Part shown: positions 35,064-44,112 of the stretch, piece after piece
Layout: the number at the start of each line of letters is the position of its first letter
Numbering within the stretch: position 1 is the first letter of the stretch
NCBI RefSeq assembly: GCF_010614725.1
Contig: NZ_JAAEHL010000001.1
Location: forward strand, 642,683 to 706,682
Direction: 5' to 3'
DNA: 64,000 nt
From: Flavobacterium ajazii
GTDB lineage: Bacteria; Bacteroidota; Bacteroidia; Flavobacteriales; Flavobacteriaceae
Made by a program: the position numbers and the translations under genes
Notes under the pieces: model-generated
The model's database searches: none
Told to the model about the DNA's origin: nothing
Seen by the model: the letters and a program-made list of their open reading frames with translations, nothing else

Positions 35064-36146
35064 TTATTTGACCGCAACATCCCAGATTTTTGACAATCTA
35101 GATTTTCCTTTTGGCCCTGAAATGTCTAAAACTACAACATATTTTCCGGCATCCTTATATTCATGAACCGGATTTTTTTCTAAAGAAGTATTTCCATCAC
35201 CAAAATCCCATTTGTATGATTCTATTTCGCCTAGAGACTGGTCGATAAAAGCTACTGTTCTGTTATTTTTATCAATGACATTGAAAGTCCATTTTGCACT
35301 GATTTCCTTTTGAAATTGTTTTTCTAAAGGCATTAATTTAAACGAAAGACTGTAAGATGCATTTCCATACATTTTATGTTCTTTTGAAAGATTCCAAAAA
35401 CCGTTGTTTTTGTCGTTATTTACATCATCATAATCTATAATTGCCCAACAGAGACCTATGTTTTTGTTTTCTTCTAAAACAGATTCTACTGCTCTTGACG
35501 GATCATTTCCTGCATAATCAAAAGGAGTAATCCAGAATTCTAAAGTCAGTTTTCCTGATTCTCCTGCTTTAAAATTATAATTTGAAGCTGCATTAGCATA
35601 CGGAAGTTCCTTAATCCAGGGCTGACTTCCCCAAACCAGTGTCCAGTCTTTTCCTTCTGCAGGCGTAAAAATATGATAATTCTGAGCATGAACCCCATGA
35701 TAAGAAAAATAGGCATCCATCGTATTTGTCAATGCAGGATTAGGATGAAACCTGTCTATAAACGGCCCGCCGGACTGATCTGCATCAACAATAACTTCAA
35801 AAGTATCATTGTGAAGACCCGGCAACGAAAAATCCCAATAATCATCATAAGCCTCATATAAAAAATACAAACGATTCAACCCTTTAACCCAGGCAACCTT
35901 AACACTTACATCTAAATTTTTAGGATTTGCTTTGGCATGTTTTCCACTGTCTTCCCATAACTGATCCATTCCGACAATATAACTTTCAGGAACCATTTTC
36001 CAGTCATCAGCTTTTCCGTCTATGGTTGGAATTTTATTGGCTGGAAACTGAAAAACTTTAAAAGTTCTGGTGTCTTGTGACCAGCTATAAAAACTCAAAA
36101 AGAAAAATAAAATTAAGACTGCTACTCTATTTTTGTTAGGCTTCAT
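35064..36146 (-). CDS. CBM9-like plus PKD-domain exported binding protein
   Basis: A 360-residue protein with signal peptide (ending YSWSQDT). Residues ~30-270 follow the CBM9/DOMON-like sandwich pattern (IPTIDGKADDWKMVPES, LYFLYEAYDDYWDF, DTFEVIVDADQSGG). Residues ~280-360 form a PKD domain with its hallmark WDFGDGNTSLEKNPVHEY. No catalytic signature is seen; it is probably a periplasmic or surface sugar-binding protein. It lies between GH28 and DUF4861 in the operon with 25-35 bp gaps. Confidence 0.8.
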   Translation of the reverse strand: MKPNKNRVAVLILFFFLSFYSWSQDTRTFKVFQFPANKIPTIDGKADDWKMVPESYIVGMDQLWEDSGKHAKANPKNLDVSVKVAWVKGLNRLYFLYEAYDDYWDFSLPGLHNDTFEVIVDADQSGGPFIDRFHPNPALTNTMDAYFSYHGVHAQNYHIFTPAEGKDWTLVWGSQPWIKELPYANAASNYNFKAGESGKLTLEFWITPFDYAGNDPSRAVESVLEENKNIGLCWAIIDYDDVNNDKNNGFWNLSKEHKMYGNASYSLSFKLMPLEKQFQKEISAKWTFNVIDKNNRTVAFIDQSLGEIESYKWDFGDGNTSLEKNPVHEYKDAGKYVVVLDISGPKGKSRLSKIWDVAVK

Positions 36147-36180
36147 TTAAGACAATTCTTTTGGTTAAAATCATTTTCTG

Positions 36181-37575
36181 CTACAACTTTGAAATATCAA
36201 TAGCTTTATATTTTAATGGATTGGCAGATTCTCCTTTAAAATTAATCAATTCAATCCCCGTAGATTCAACTGCCTGGACAGCATTCGTAAAATAATCCGG
36301 AATATTATTTCCCCACCTTATACTGCAATTTTCCAGCACTATGTCGTCTGTAAACCGAATTGAGATTCCAGGCGTGTCATGTTTTTCAATTGATTCATAG
36401 GCTTTTGTAGGTTTGTTATCAAATACGTTTCCCGGATATTTTGTCCATCTGTTTAATGTAACAGCTACATTTTTAAATCGGATGTCTGAAATCCGGCTTT
36501 CCTTTGTACCGTTTACACGAATACTGTTTTCAGCTAATCCCTTTACATTTTCAATTTTTACCTTATAAATTTTTCCAATTTTAGTTTCTGGATTTCTGGG
36601 TATAGCTGTTAGAGAAATTGCCTCACCTCTTCCCCACCAAGGATTCGAATGATATCGTGACATAAAATTAATGTCTTTAAAAAGAATATCATGAACATTA
36701 CCTTCATCCCGAAGCTGAATAGTTAATCCACGACAGCTGGTTTTAATTTCACAGCGTTCAAAAACTACATTGCAGATATCCTGAGTTGTTTCTGTTCCGA
36801 TTTTCACACCTGAGTCCTGAGTTTCCAGCTCACAATCATGAACCCAGATATTCGATGACGGACCATAATCGGTTTCCTGCTGAGTCACTTTTATTACTAT
36901 TGCATCATCTCCGCAGCTTATTTTACAATTACGAATTTCTACATTTCGGCAATGATCAGGATCTATTCCGTCACAATTAGGTACATCAAGGTTGTTTTTG
37001 ATTTTAATACCATCAATTAGCACATTCTCACAGCCTAGCATGTGAAGACTCCATGACGGTGCCTTTTCAATAGTTATATCGATTATTTTTAAGTTTTTAC
37101 ATTTGGTCAGGATAAATAATTTTGGTCTCCATTTCATTGGCATCCAAATCTCCTTAATCGTATCATAATGCGTCATAAATTCCAACGCTCTTCCATTAAT
37201 GTTCCCTGTTCCTGATATTTTTAAATTCTCGGCATCATTAGCAATTATAGATCCCTCAACTGCATAATCATCATTTTTTGTACTGACTAAAAGCTGGGCG
37301 TTGCCCTCTAAATGAAATTCTATATTGCTTTTTAAAACAAGGGTACTAATTAAATATTGACGATTCTTTGGAACTAAAACTTTGGTTCCGTTTCCTAATT
37401 TCGCCGCTTTGTCAATCGCATTTTGAATTGCTTTTGTATCAAGTGTTTTTCCATCTCCTTTGGCACCGTATTTAGTAATATCAATGACAGTCTTGCTTTG
37501 TGCAACTAAAGACTGAATCCCTGTGTTCATTAAAACCAGAAATATCAAAAACGTATGAAAAAGAGATTTATTCAT
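36181..37575 (-). CDS. GH28-family beta-helix hydrolase with altered His motif
   Basis: A 464-residue exported beta-helix (signal peptide ending SLVAQS). Beginning ITKYGAKGDGKTLDTKAIQ is typical of GH28. NCDGIDPD (Asp202) and CGDDAIVIK (Asp223, Asp224) keep the catalytic Asp residues. Where GHG normally sits there is DSGVKIGTE (254-262), so the usual His is missing, and RIK is replaced by IQLRD. This subgroup may have altered specificity or exo-action. It is separated from rhaM by 149 bp of AT-rich sequence without a recognised promoter. Confidence 0.88.
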   Translation of the reverse strand: MNKSLFHTFLIFLVLMNTGIQSLVAQSKTVIDITKYGAKGDGKTLDTKAIQNAIDKAAKLGNGTKVLVPKNRQYLISTLVLKSNIEFHLEGNAQLLVSTKNDDYAVEGSIIANDAENLKISGTGNINGRALEFMTHYDTIKEIWMPMKWRPKLFILTKCKNLKIIDITIEKAPSWSLHMLGCENVLIDGIKIKNNLDVPNCDGIDPDHCRNVEIRNCKISCGDDAIVIKVTQQETDYGPSSNIWVHDCELETQDSGVKIGTETTQDICNVVFERCEIKTSCRGLTIQLRDEGNVHDILFKDINFMSRYHSNPWWGRGEAISLTAIPRNPETKIGKIYKVKIENVKGLAENSIRVNGTKESRISDIRFKNVAVTLNRWTKYPGNVFDNKPTKAYESIEKHDTPGISIRFTDDIVLENCSIRWGNNIPDYFTNAVQAVESTGIELINFKGESANPLKYKAIDISKL

Positions 37576-37724
37576 TCCTGTTAGTTCTTTTTTTAAATAT
37601 TTCTAATAATTTATGATTACACTAAATTCTATTTCATTACTCTCAAAAATTAGATGCAAACAATTTAAAATATAATTAATAAACAAATTTGAGCTATCCC
37701 GTTTTTGTGTGAATCACAAAATAA

Positions 37725-38039
37725 TTAATCCAAATGGAAAACTTCCTTCAGACCAATAGCAACAGGAGAATTATCAGGATTGGTTTCCATAATATCGCCC
37801 ATGTAAGCCCACCATTTTTTCACAATCGGATGATTTGGTAATAAATTAAAATCAAAATCAGTACTTATTTTTTGAACTGCAAAAAGAATTAAAGTTTCTT
37901 CATCCAAAAAAATACTGTAATCCTGTATTCCCGTTTCAGAAAGCAGGTTTGACAGTTCTGGCCAGATTTCGTCGTGTCGCTTTTTGTATTCAGCCTCAAA
38001 TCCCGGTTTTAATTTCATTTTAAAAGCATTTCTTACCAT
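37725..38039 (-). CDS. rhaM: L-rhamnose mutarotase
   Basis: A 104-residue cytoplasmic protein, equal in length to E. coli RhaM and aligning throughout. YKKRHDEIWPEL contains His22, the catalytic residue of that enzyme; KKWWAYMGDIMETNPDNSP matches the conserved C-terminal half. It interconverts alpha- and beta-L-rhamnose, supplying the anomer used by rhamnose isomerase. It is the only clearly cytoplasmic enzyme in the locus and shows that free rhamnose reaches the cytoplasm. The other rhamnose catabolic genes are not in the window. Confidence 0.95.
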   Translation of the reverse strand: MVRNAFKMKLKPGFEAEYKKRHDEIWPELSNLLSETGIQDYSIFLDEETLILFAVQKISTDFDFNLLPNHPIVKKWWAYMGDIMETNPDNSPVAIGLKEVFHLD

Positions 38040-38075
38040 AATTTTTAAGTTTTTAAGAGTTTTCTCTAAAGATAT

Positions 38076-39146
38076 TTATATTATTTTGAAAATAAACGAA
38101 GAAGCTGTTTCAAATTTTCCGCCTTGTGAAGCAGTAAACAAATAAGTCGCTTTTCCGTTTTGAAATAAGAGCTGAGGGCGTTCTGCACGCCCATATCTAT
38201 TAAGATGTTTTAGTGCTATGGGCTGACTGATATATTTATTCAGCGGCTGATAGGAAATTAAAGGATCAGACCAGTGAATTCCATCTTCGGAATCCATATA
38301 AAGCCCGTAATCCTGTCCAAAAACACCTAAATCCCTAGCCAGCATTTTGAACTTTTTATCTTCATACCATACAAAAGCATCTTCGCATTGTTTATTATCT
38401 CCTAATTTTGAAAAATCAACAACGGGATTACCTTCATATTTTTTGTAAGGTCCTTCCAAAGATTTAGCAACAGCCAATCCATATTTTCTGTTGCCTTTAA
38501 CTGGAAATTTTGGATGCTCATAATTTTCCGTATCCAATGATTTATAGTACAGCCAGTATTCTCCATTGGGATGTTTTAAAAAAGAAGGATTTGTAGTCAA
38601 AAGATCATCCCATGAACCTTCATTTCCAGGAAGCAACAAAGGTTTGTCAGGTCTTTTCCACGGGCCATAAAGAGAATCTGAAATTGCCAATCCGATACGT
38701 TTGGTATTCATTTTACCATTTGAATTTCCCATAAAAAATAACGCATATTTTCCATCAACATAATGAATACTTGGGTTATGACAAGTTGTTGCATCCCAAA
38801 ATCCTTCACCGCGTGGAGCCAGAACAGTACTTACATACGTATAAGGTCCTTCCGGTTTATCGGCAACGGCATGAGCTATTTCTGAACCGTTAATCCAGCC
38901 GCTCATTGATTTGGCTTTTGGCCAGCGGGAAAAAAAAACATGAATTTTTCCATCAGGTCCTTCAATAGGGCTGTTACACCATACATAGAAGTCTTCAAAT
39001 TCAAGTGCACGACCTACCGGTTTAAGTCTTTTCTCGAAATCAGAAAGTATCGGATCAGATTGAAAATTATTACTCCTGAGTGGAAACGGCAAACACAGCC
39101 CAATAAGAGCAAGCGAATTACCAATTATGAATTTTCTTCTGTTCAT
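38076..39146 (-). CDS. Exported five-bladed propeller hydrolase, unassigned
   Basis: A 356-residue protein whose N-terminus (MNRRKFIIGNSLALIGLCLP) looks like a Tat-type signal. The body is a five-bladed-propeller glycosidase type: FEDFYVWCNSPIEGPDGKIH, GFWDATTCHNPSIHYVDGKY, GSWDDLLTTNPSFLKHPNGEYW, QCEDAFVWYEDKKF, GRAERPQLLF. These positions carry the acidic residues expected in clan GH-F/GH-J-like enzymes, but it is not a textbook GH43. Co-transcription with rhaM and the neighbouring propeller gene suggests a pectin oligosaccharide substrate. Family not assigned. Confidence 0.75.
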   Translation of the reverse strand: MNRRKFIIGNSLALIGLCLPFPLRSNNFQSDPILSDFEKRLKPVGRALEFEDFYVWCNSPIEGPDGKIHVFFSRWPKAKSMSGWINGSEIAHAVADKPEGPYTYVSTVLAPRGEGFWDATTCHNPSIHYVDGKYALFFMGNSNGKMNTKRIGLAISDSLYGPWKRPDKPLLLPGNEGSWDDLLTTNPSFLKHPNGEYWLYYKSLDTENYEHPKFPVKGNRKYGLAVAKSLEGPYKKYEGNPVVDFSKLGDNKQCEDAFVWYEDKKFKMLARDLGVFGQDYGLYMDSEDGIHWSDPLISYQPLNKYISQPIALKHLNRYGRAERPQLLFQNGKATYLFTASQGGKFETASSFIFKII

Positions 39147-39194
39147 TTTATTTTTATGTAAAAATCAAATTTTCAATATTTTAAAATAATTTAA

Positions 39195-40202
39195 TTAATG
39201 TTTTAAATTAATATTAACTGGTTTATCTCTATCACAGAATAGTTCTCCATTATTATATTCTAATTCAGCTACCTGTATCGAACTTCTCCTTGTTTCAAAA
39301 TTATCAATTCCTTTATTTTCAGGTATTCTTCCCGGGTGTGTAAAATAAAACACATACGCTTTATCATTATTTACGATAACATCAGCATGTCCACCAATTA
39401 CTTTGTCATCTTCACCCGTTCCCGGAATTTGAAGAATGTTTTTCTCCTGTCTTTTCCAGTTTATAAAATCATCAGAAGAAAAAACAGCCAGACCCTTCCA
39501 TGGATCTGTAATCATCCAGTTTTTTCCTTTCCAGCTAAAAATTTTAGGACCTTCTCCCCTGTCTTTTACTACTTTTTTTCCACTGTCTGTCCAATGGTAC
39601 AAATCTTTGCTATCCGCATAATAAATGGATTTGCCATCATTTTCATTGTTGTAATACATACGCCAGTTTCCATCGGGTAGTTGAAAAACAGAAGCATCAA
39701 TGCAACGTTCAGAAGCCAGTTTTAGTTGTGATTCAAATTTCCAGTCAATTAAATTTTTACTGGTCAAATGCACAATATATCGAGGATGTTTCCAATCTTC
39801 AAAAATACCCGGAACAATTGTCAGGTACATATGGTATTTATTTTTATGTTTAATGACTTCCGGAGCCCAGTACGTAACATCCTTAATCGTATAGCCAATA
39901 TTGCAGTTGGTTTTATATTTCCAGTGTGCCCCATCATCTGATTCAGCAATGCCAATGGGAGTTCCATGTACCCAACTCACCCCATTTCCATCAATGTTTG
40001 CTCTTCGATTGGTATAAAACATCAGCCATTTTTCATCTTTTTTGCTCCAGATAATAGTCGGATCAGCTGCACCGTCAAAAACAGGATCACGATATAAAGG
40101 TTTATCTGCAGTTTCATTTTTTATTTCCTGACCAAAAGCAGAAAGACAAAATATGAAGTATAAAAAAAATATTTTTTGAAAGTTTATTAAGGAGAATTTC
40201 AT
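39195..40202 (-). CDS. Exported GH43-like propeller glycosidase
   Basis: A 335-residue protein with signal peptide (CLSAFGQEIK). The first blade carries YRDPVFDGAADPTIIW with a likely catalytic Asp; later come DVTYWAPEVIKHKNKYHMYL (WAPE typical of GH43), CIDASVFQLPDGNWRMYY and DRGEGPKIFSWKGKNW (candidate Glu). The C-terminal HADVIVNNDKAYVFYFTH could hold the structural His. The subfamily is not known to me. It is first gene of the eight-gene operon down to PL22 and lies directly behind one of the best promoter sites. Confidence 0.8.
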   Translation of the reverse strand: MKFSLINFQKIFFLYFIFCLSAFGQEIKNETADKPLYRDPVFDGAADPTIIWSKKDEKWLMFYTNRRANIDGNGVSWVHGTPIGIAESDDGAHWKYKTNCNIGYTIKDVTYWAPEVIKHKNKYHMYLTIVPGIFEDWKHPRYIVHLTSKNLIDWKFESQLKLASERCIDASVFQLPDGNWRMYYNNENDGKSIYYADSKDLYHWTDSGKKVVKDRGEGPKIFSWKGKNWMITDPWKGLAVFSSDDFINWKRQEKNILQIPGTGEDDKVIGGHADVIVNNDKAYVFYFTHPGRIPENKGIDNFETRRSSIQVAELEYNNGELFCDRDKPVNINLKH

Positions 40203-40224
40203 GGAATCTAATAAGTGATAATTT

Positions 40225-40269
40225 CAAATATATTTATTTATTGTTCGAATACTGTCCTGTGCTATACTG
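40225..40269 (-). promoter_or_regulatory. Regulon operator and promoter of the eight-gene GH43-to-PL22 operon
   Basis: Toward the gene: CAGTATAGCACAGGAC (40269-40254), 21 bp, then the -7 box TATATTTG (40232-40225), a perfect TAnnTTTG. About 20 nt of leader precede the ATG at 40202. Confidence 0.85.
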
Positions 40270-40287
40270 TCCTTTTTAAAGCATAAA

Positions 40288-40367
40288 AAGAGTGATTAGT
40301 ACTTAGTCATTAATGATTAGCTTTTCTTTTAGCTATCTTCACTAATCACTCTTCACTAATCACTCTT
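40288..40367. repeat. Triple 13-bp repeat element between the T9SS-PL11 gene and the operon promoter
   Basis: AAGAGTGATTAGT (40288-40300) is the exact inverse of ACTAATCACTCTT, which occurs twice in direct order (40341-40353 and 40355-40367). The RNA could form either of two alternative hairpins just after the PL11 stop codon. It may act as a terminator-like or mRNA-end element; TTTTCTTTT lies inside the loop, not after the stem. Confidence 0.65.
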
Positions 40368-40385
40368 CACTTAGCACTTACAATA

Positions 40386-43300
40386 TTATTTTTCAATCAG
40401 AATTTTAAGTGTTTTGGTTCCTTCTTCGCTAATTACTTTTAGAAGGTAAACACCATGATTGCAATTAGGAATATTAAATGCAGCACTTTGATCATTTCCG
40501 GTAAGTTCAACATCTTTTTTCACTAAAACCTGACCTGTGATATCTGAAATTATAACGGTTGCCTTAGATGATTTATAACCATTAAATCTAATATTAAACT
40601 GTCCCGAAGAAGGATTTGGATACACCTGTACTTCTGCGGTTACAGAAGCCGTTTTTTTAACTCCTAGATTCGAAATGTCTTTTATAACAATATTCGATGC
40701 CGGAACCGGAGCCATATCATACCCTAAAAAATAACTTGGATGAGGAGGCTGATTGTAAGCTGAATTTTGCCATGCAATTGCTGTACGGTATTGAGGATCG
40801 TGCATCAAAGTAGGAATTCGGTAATCTGTAACAATATTAGTAGTGAAAAGAATGAGAGCAGTATTGTCTGTTCGACGTAGAATAATCTCCTCTCTCCAGT
40901 CACCCAAGATATCTCCTGTAAGAGCCGGATTCTTTTTTGAATCGTTATTTGAAGAAACCGGAGCTGCCTGATATATCGTAAATAAGCGATTTAATGATTG
41001 TGTATTATAATTCCACTTATCCATAATTGTTCCGTCAAGTAATTCACGGCCTAAATCACCATCCCACCATACAGCAGCATTTACAGACTGGCTTCCGTTG
41101 GTTGGTTTACTTGTTCCGATCTGACCATCCTGTACATTATAAAGATTACCGGAAGAACTCCACATTTCATACCCTCTGTGATTTGGATCTATATCTGCTG
41201 CCAAAGCACGGCCAACATCACCTGTGGTAATGGCTCCAAAGATCATTTTTCCTGTTTTAGCATCATTAAGCCTGATTCCGTATGGACTATATTGCCCTTC
41301 AGACTCAAGACATTGCCATATTTCCTGACCTGGTCGATCGGGATCCATATCCGACATATGAAGAGCATCTCCATGTCCCTGACCATAAGTCCAAAGACGT
41401 TTTCCATCGTCATTTATAGCACTTGATCCATTGATGATTTCATCTTTTCCGTCACCATCTACATCACCAATAGTCATCTGATGATTCCCCTGGCTTGAAA
41501 ATGCATTATTAGCCGGATCACTAGAATCTTTACTGTCAAAAATCCATCGAAGGGTTAACTGTCCATCACGCCAGTCATAAGCAGCACGCATTAATTTATC
41601 ATAATATCCACGGCCTACGATCAAACTTGGACGAGCGCCATCTAAGTAAGCCACAGCTGATACAAAACGATCCTGACGGTTTCCGTAAGTATCACCCCAG
41701 TCTGCAGTATTTGCTCTTGCCGGCTGATAAGCAACTGTTGACATAGCAGCACCTGTCAAACCATTAAAAACAGTCAGGAATTCAGGTCCAGCCTGTACCC
41801 ATCCCCCTGAATTTCGATGATCAACAGTAGCATTACCAATCACTACTCCAGTCCCATCAATAGTTCCGTCAGCTGTTTTTAAAATTATTTCAGCTTTTCC
41901 GTCTCCATCAAAATCATACACCATAAACTGATTGAAGTGCGGACCGGCATTTACGTTTTTACCTAAATTGATACGCCAAAGCAAAGTACCGTTCATTTTA
42001 TAGCAATCGAAAATTTGTTCTCCCGAAAAGCCTCCACTATTATGATTTAATAAAGTAGGATCCCATTTTAAGAAAATTTCATATTCGCCGTCTCCATCAA
42101 CATCTCCTACGCTGGCATCGTTTGCGGTATAGGTGTATGCTGTTCCGTCCGGAATTGTACCTCCCGGCGGAATTTGCAATGGAATCGACAATTGATTATT
42201 TACCCAAACCGAAACAGGAGTCGATGCAGCACCTTCTGTACCACTAACAACTGTTTTTATTGTGTAGCTTCCATTTGTTGCAATATTATCGATATAGTTT
42301 GTCGAAGTTGTAATAGGGGTCGAATTAATTTTTACATTATCTCTGTAAACATTAAAAGCAATAGTTGAAGGATCATTACCTAACAATCTCCAGCTAATGA
42401 AAACCTCATTAGCTGACTTACGTAAAGCAACAACACCTCTGTTTAAAAATTCTACCTGTTTTGGCGTATTCACTATTGCGTCAGGCAATGCTAATGTGTT
42501 TAGCCTAACGTTATCGCCGTAGGTAGTGCTCGTACCTCCGCCATTGATTGCATAGGCTCTTACATAATAAAGTGTAACAGGTGTAAGTCCCGGAATGCTT
42601 ACTGAGAAACTTCCTGTGCCAGCAGTAGCAGCTACAATTTTAGTATTAGCTACCGTTGGATTAATGCTGGTGCTATAAACAATACCTCTTTCTGTAATTG
42701 CTGTTCCTCCATCTGAAGTGATATCTCCTCCTGATTCTGCCGTTACAGAAGTAATATTAGTGACGGCATTTGTGGTTAAAACTGCCGGTGGTGGAGCAGG
42801 AACATAATTTCTAACAATTGGCGTTACAATACCTCCTGTATTTGCTTTTGTATAAACAACAAAAGGGTATGAACTTCCGGCAGCAATTGTTAAATTCCCA
42901 GCCGGTTCATCAATACCTCTGATTACAGTTGGATCTTTCATTTCTGTCCATGCAGTTGCCCCCGCAGTTTGTTTAAATACACGGGCTGCATATGGCGGGC
43001 TACTACTCGTTACATTATCAATAAAAGAACAATAGAGATTACCCGAAATATCCTTAATTAGACTTAAGCTGGGAGAATCTCTTGTACCTAATCGTGTGAC
43101 AGCACTCCAGGCAGGAGTTGCAGCATTTTTACTGTATTCGATTACTGTTGCTCTATTATTACCGGCTGGAGAAGTAGTCGCATCAAAATATACAATTACC
43201 AGATTGTTTACAGAATTAAGAACCATACTCGTATGCCTAATGCCTCCAGTAACAGGAGAAACAGAAGCTTCAGACCAAATTCCTCCAGCGCATTTATACA

Positions 43301-44039
43301 ATTTCATTGTACCTGTAGTGGTCGTTGCAGTGGCTAAACTACAAAATGCCAACCAAGGTACATCTGCCTCATCCAATACTAAACTTACTCCAATAGCTAT
43401 TGAAGCAGCATTTACTGAAGCACCCCCAACAGCTACCCACGAAGTTCCATCAAATTTTTTTACAGTTGGAGTTAGTGAAGCACCTTCTCCAAAAGCAATG
43501 TAAGGATTGTTATCCGAGTCAAAAGTCAATGAACAACGTGGTGTTGAACCATATTGCGAAACACTACTGGTAACTGAACCGGTCGAAACATAAAGGTTAT
43601 TAATCTCGTTATTTAATGGTTCCCATGTATCTGTAGCCGTATTGTAAATTTTCACTGCCAGTTTATTACCATTTGCAGCATCCACATAAGTAACATAAAA
43701 GCGGTTGGTTTTATCTAAAATGATTCTGGAAAAATTAAGATTCGCTCCAATATCATTACCTACTTGTTCCCAATTTCCTGTGGCAGTGTTTCTCTTTTTA
43801 ACTTTGACAACAGGTCCGGTTCCTTCTCTGAATACTACATAAGGAACGTCATTTAAAACAGCAATAGAAGTATAGCTTGATGCAACAGCAGAGACCTGAG
43901 ATTCATTTCCTAAAATATTCCAGTTTTGTGCAAATGAGTCATGAGCATTCAAAAAACTAAAAAATGCAACAAAAATAATTTCAAGGAATCGCTTCCTAAA
44001 ATGAATTGGTTTAAATTCAAAAAGTACTTGTTTTTTCAT
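40386..44039 (-). CDS. T9SS-secreted multidomain rhamnogalacturonan lyase, PL11
   Basis: A 1217-residue protein. The signal peptide has an extended n-region and ends near residue 38 (DSFAQN). Residues 40-425 form a repeat domain with VPYVVFREG, PYIAFGEG and VPWLAFCS blades (probable propeller, possibly substrate binding). Residues ~428-520 are a fibronectin-III-like domain (ITSDGGTAITERGIVYS). Residues ~533-1125 are the PL11 catalytic domain (VEFLNRGVVALRKSANEV, WRLLGND, DVDGDGKDEIINGSS, LMHDPQYRTAIAWQNSAYNQ). The last ~80 residues, from VYPNPSSGQFN, form a type-A sorting domain ending KTLKILIEK. It is therefore predicted to act outside the cell, giving the first cuts in rhamnogalacturonan I. 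It is preceded by a regulon operator. Confidence 0.94.
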   Translation of the reverse strand: MKKQVLFEFKPIHFRKRFLEIIFVAFFSFLNAHDSFAQNWNILGNESQVSAVASSYTSIAVLNDVPYVVFREGTGPVVKVKKRNTATGNWEQVGNDIGANLNFSRIILDKTNRFYVTYVDAANGNKLAVKIYNTATDTWEPLNNEINNLYVSTGSVTSSVSQYGSTPRCSLTFDSDNNPYIAFGEGASLTPTVKKFDGTSWVAVGGASVNAASIAIGVSLVLDEADVPWLAFCSLATATTTTGTMKLYKCAGGIWSEASVSPVTGGIRHTSMVLNSVNNLVIVYFDATTSPAGNNRATVIEYSKNAATPAWSAVTRLGTRDSPSLSLIKDISGNLYCSFIDNVTSSSPPYAARVFKQTAGATAWTEMKDPTVIRGIDEPAGNLTIAAGSSYPFVVYTKANTGGIVTPIVRNYVPAPPPAVLTTNAVTNITSVTAESGGDITSDGGTAITERGIVYSTSINPTVANTKIVAATAGTGSFSVSIPGLTPVTLYYVRAYAINGGGTSTTYGDNVRLNTLALPDAIVNTPKQVEFLNRGVVALRKSANEVFISWRLLGNDPSTIAFNVYRDNVKINSTPITTSTNYIDNIATNGSYTIKTVVSGTEGAASTPVSVWVNNQLSIPLQIPPGGTIPDGTAYTYTANDASVGDVDGDGEYEIFLKWDPTLLNHNSGGFSGEQIFDCYKMNGTLLWRINLGKNVNAGPHFNQFMVYDFDGDGKAEIILKTADGTIDGTGVVIGNATVDHRNSGGWVQAGPEFLTVFNGLTGAAMSTVAYQPARANTADWGDTYGNRQDRFVSAVAYLDGARPSLIVGRGYYDKLMRAAYDWRDGQLTLRWIFDSKDSSDPANNAFSSQGNHQMTIGDVDGDGKDEIINGSSAINDDGKRLWTYGQGHGDALHMSDMDPDRPGQEIWQCLESEGQYSPYGIRLNDAKTGKMIFGAITTGDVGRALAADIDPNHRGYEMWSSSGNLYNVQDGQIGTSKPTNGSQSVNAAVWWDGDLGRELLDGTIMDKWNYNTQSLNRLFTIYQAAPVSSNNDSKKNPALTGDILGDWREEIILRRTDNTALILFTTNIVTDYRIPTLMHDPQYRTAIAWQNSAYNQPPHPSYFLGYDMAPVPASNIVIKDISNLGVKKTASVTAEVQVYPNPSSGQFNIRFNGYKSSKATVIISDITGQVLVKKDVELTGNDQSAAFNIPNCNHGVYLLKVISEEGTKTLKILIEK

Positions 44040-44067
44040 AAATCGTTGGTTAAAAGGTTAGTGATAT

Positions 44068-44112
44068 TAAAATTATCGGGATAAATATTTAATACCGTCC
44101 TGCCCTACCCTG
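44068..44112 (-). promoter_or_regulatory. Regulon operator and promoter of the T9SS-PL11 gene
   Basis: Toward the gene: CAGGGTAGGGCAGGAC (44112-44097), 21 bp, then TAATTTTA (44075-44068), a TAnnTTT box with A in place of the last G. Confidence 0.75.

Noticed and set aside
40288..40367. CRISPR-like array
   Set aside because: Only two direct copies of a 13-bp unit with a 1-bp gap; no spacers and no cas genes.
43096..43503. 135-codon plus-strand ORF opposite the T9SS-PL11 gene
   Set aside because: It is a shadow of a long well-supported gene; no promoter or family features.
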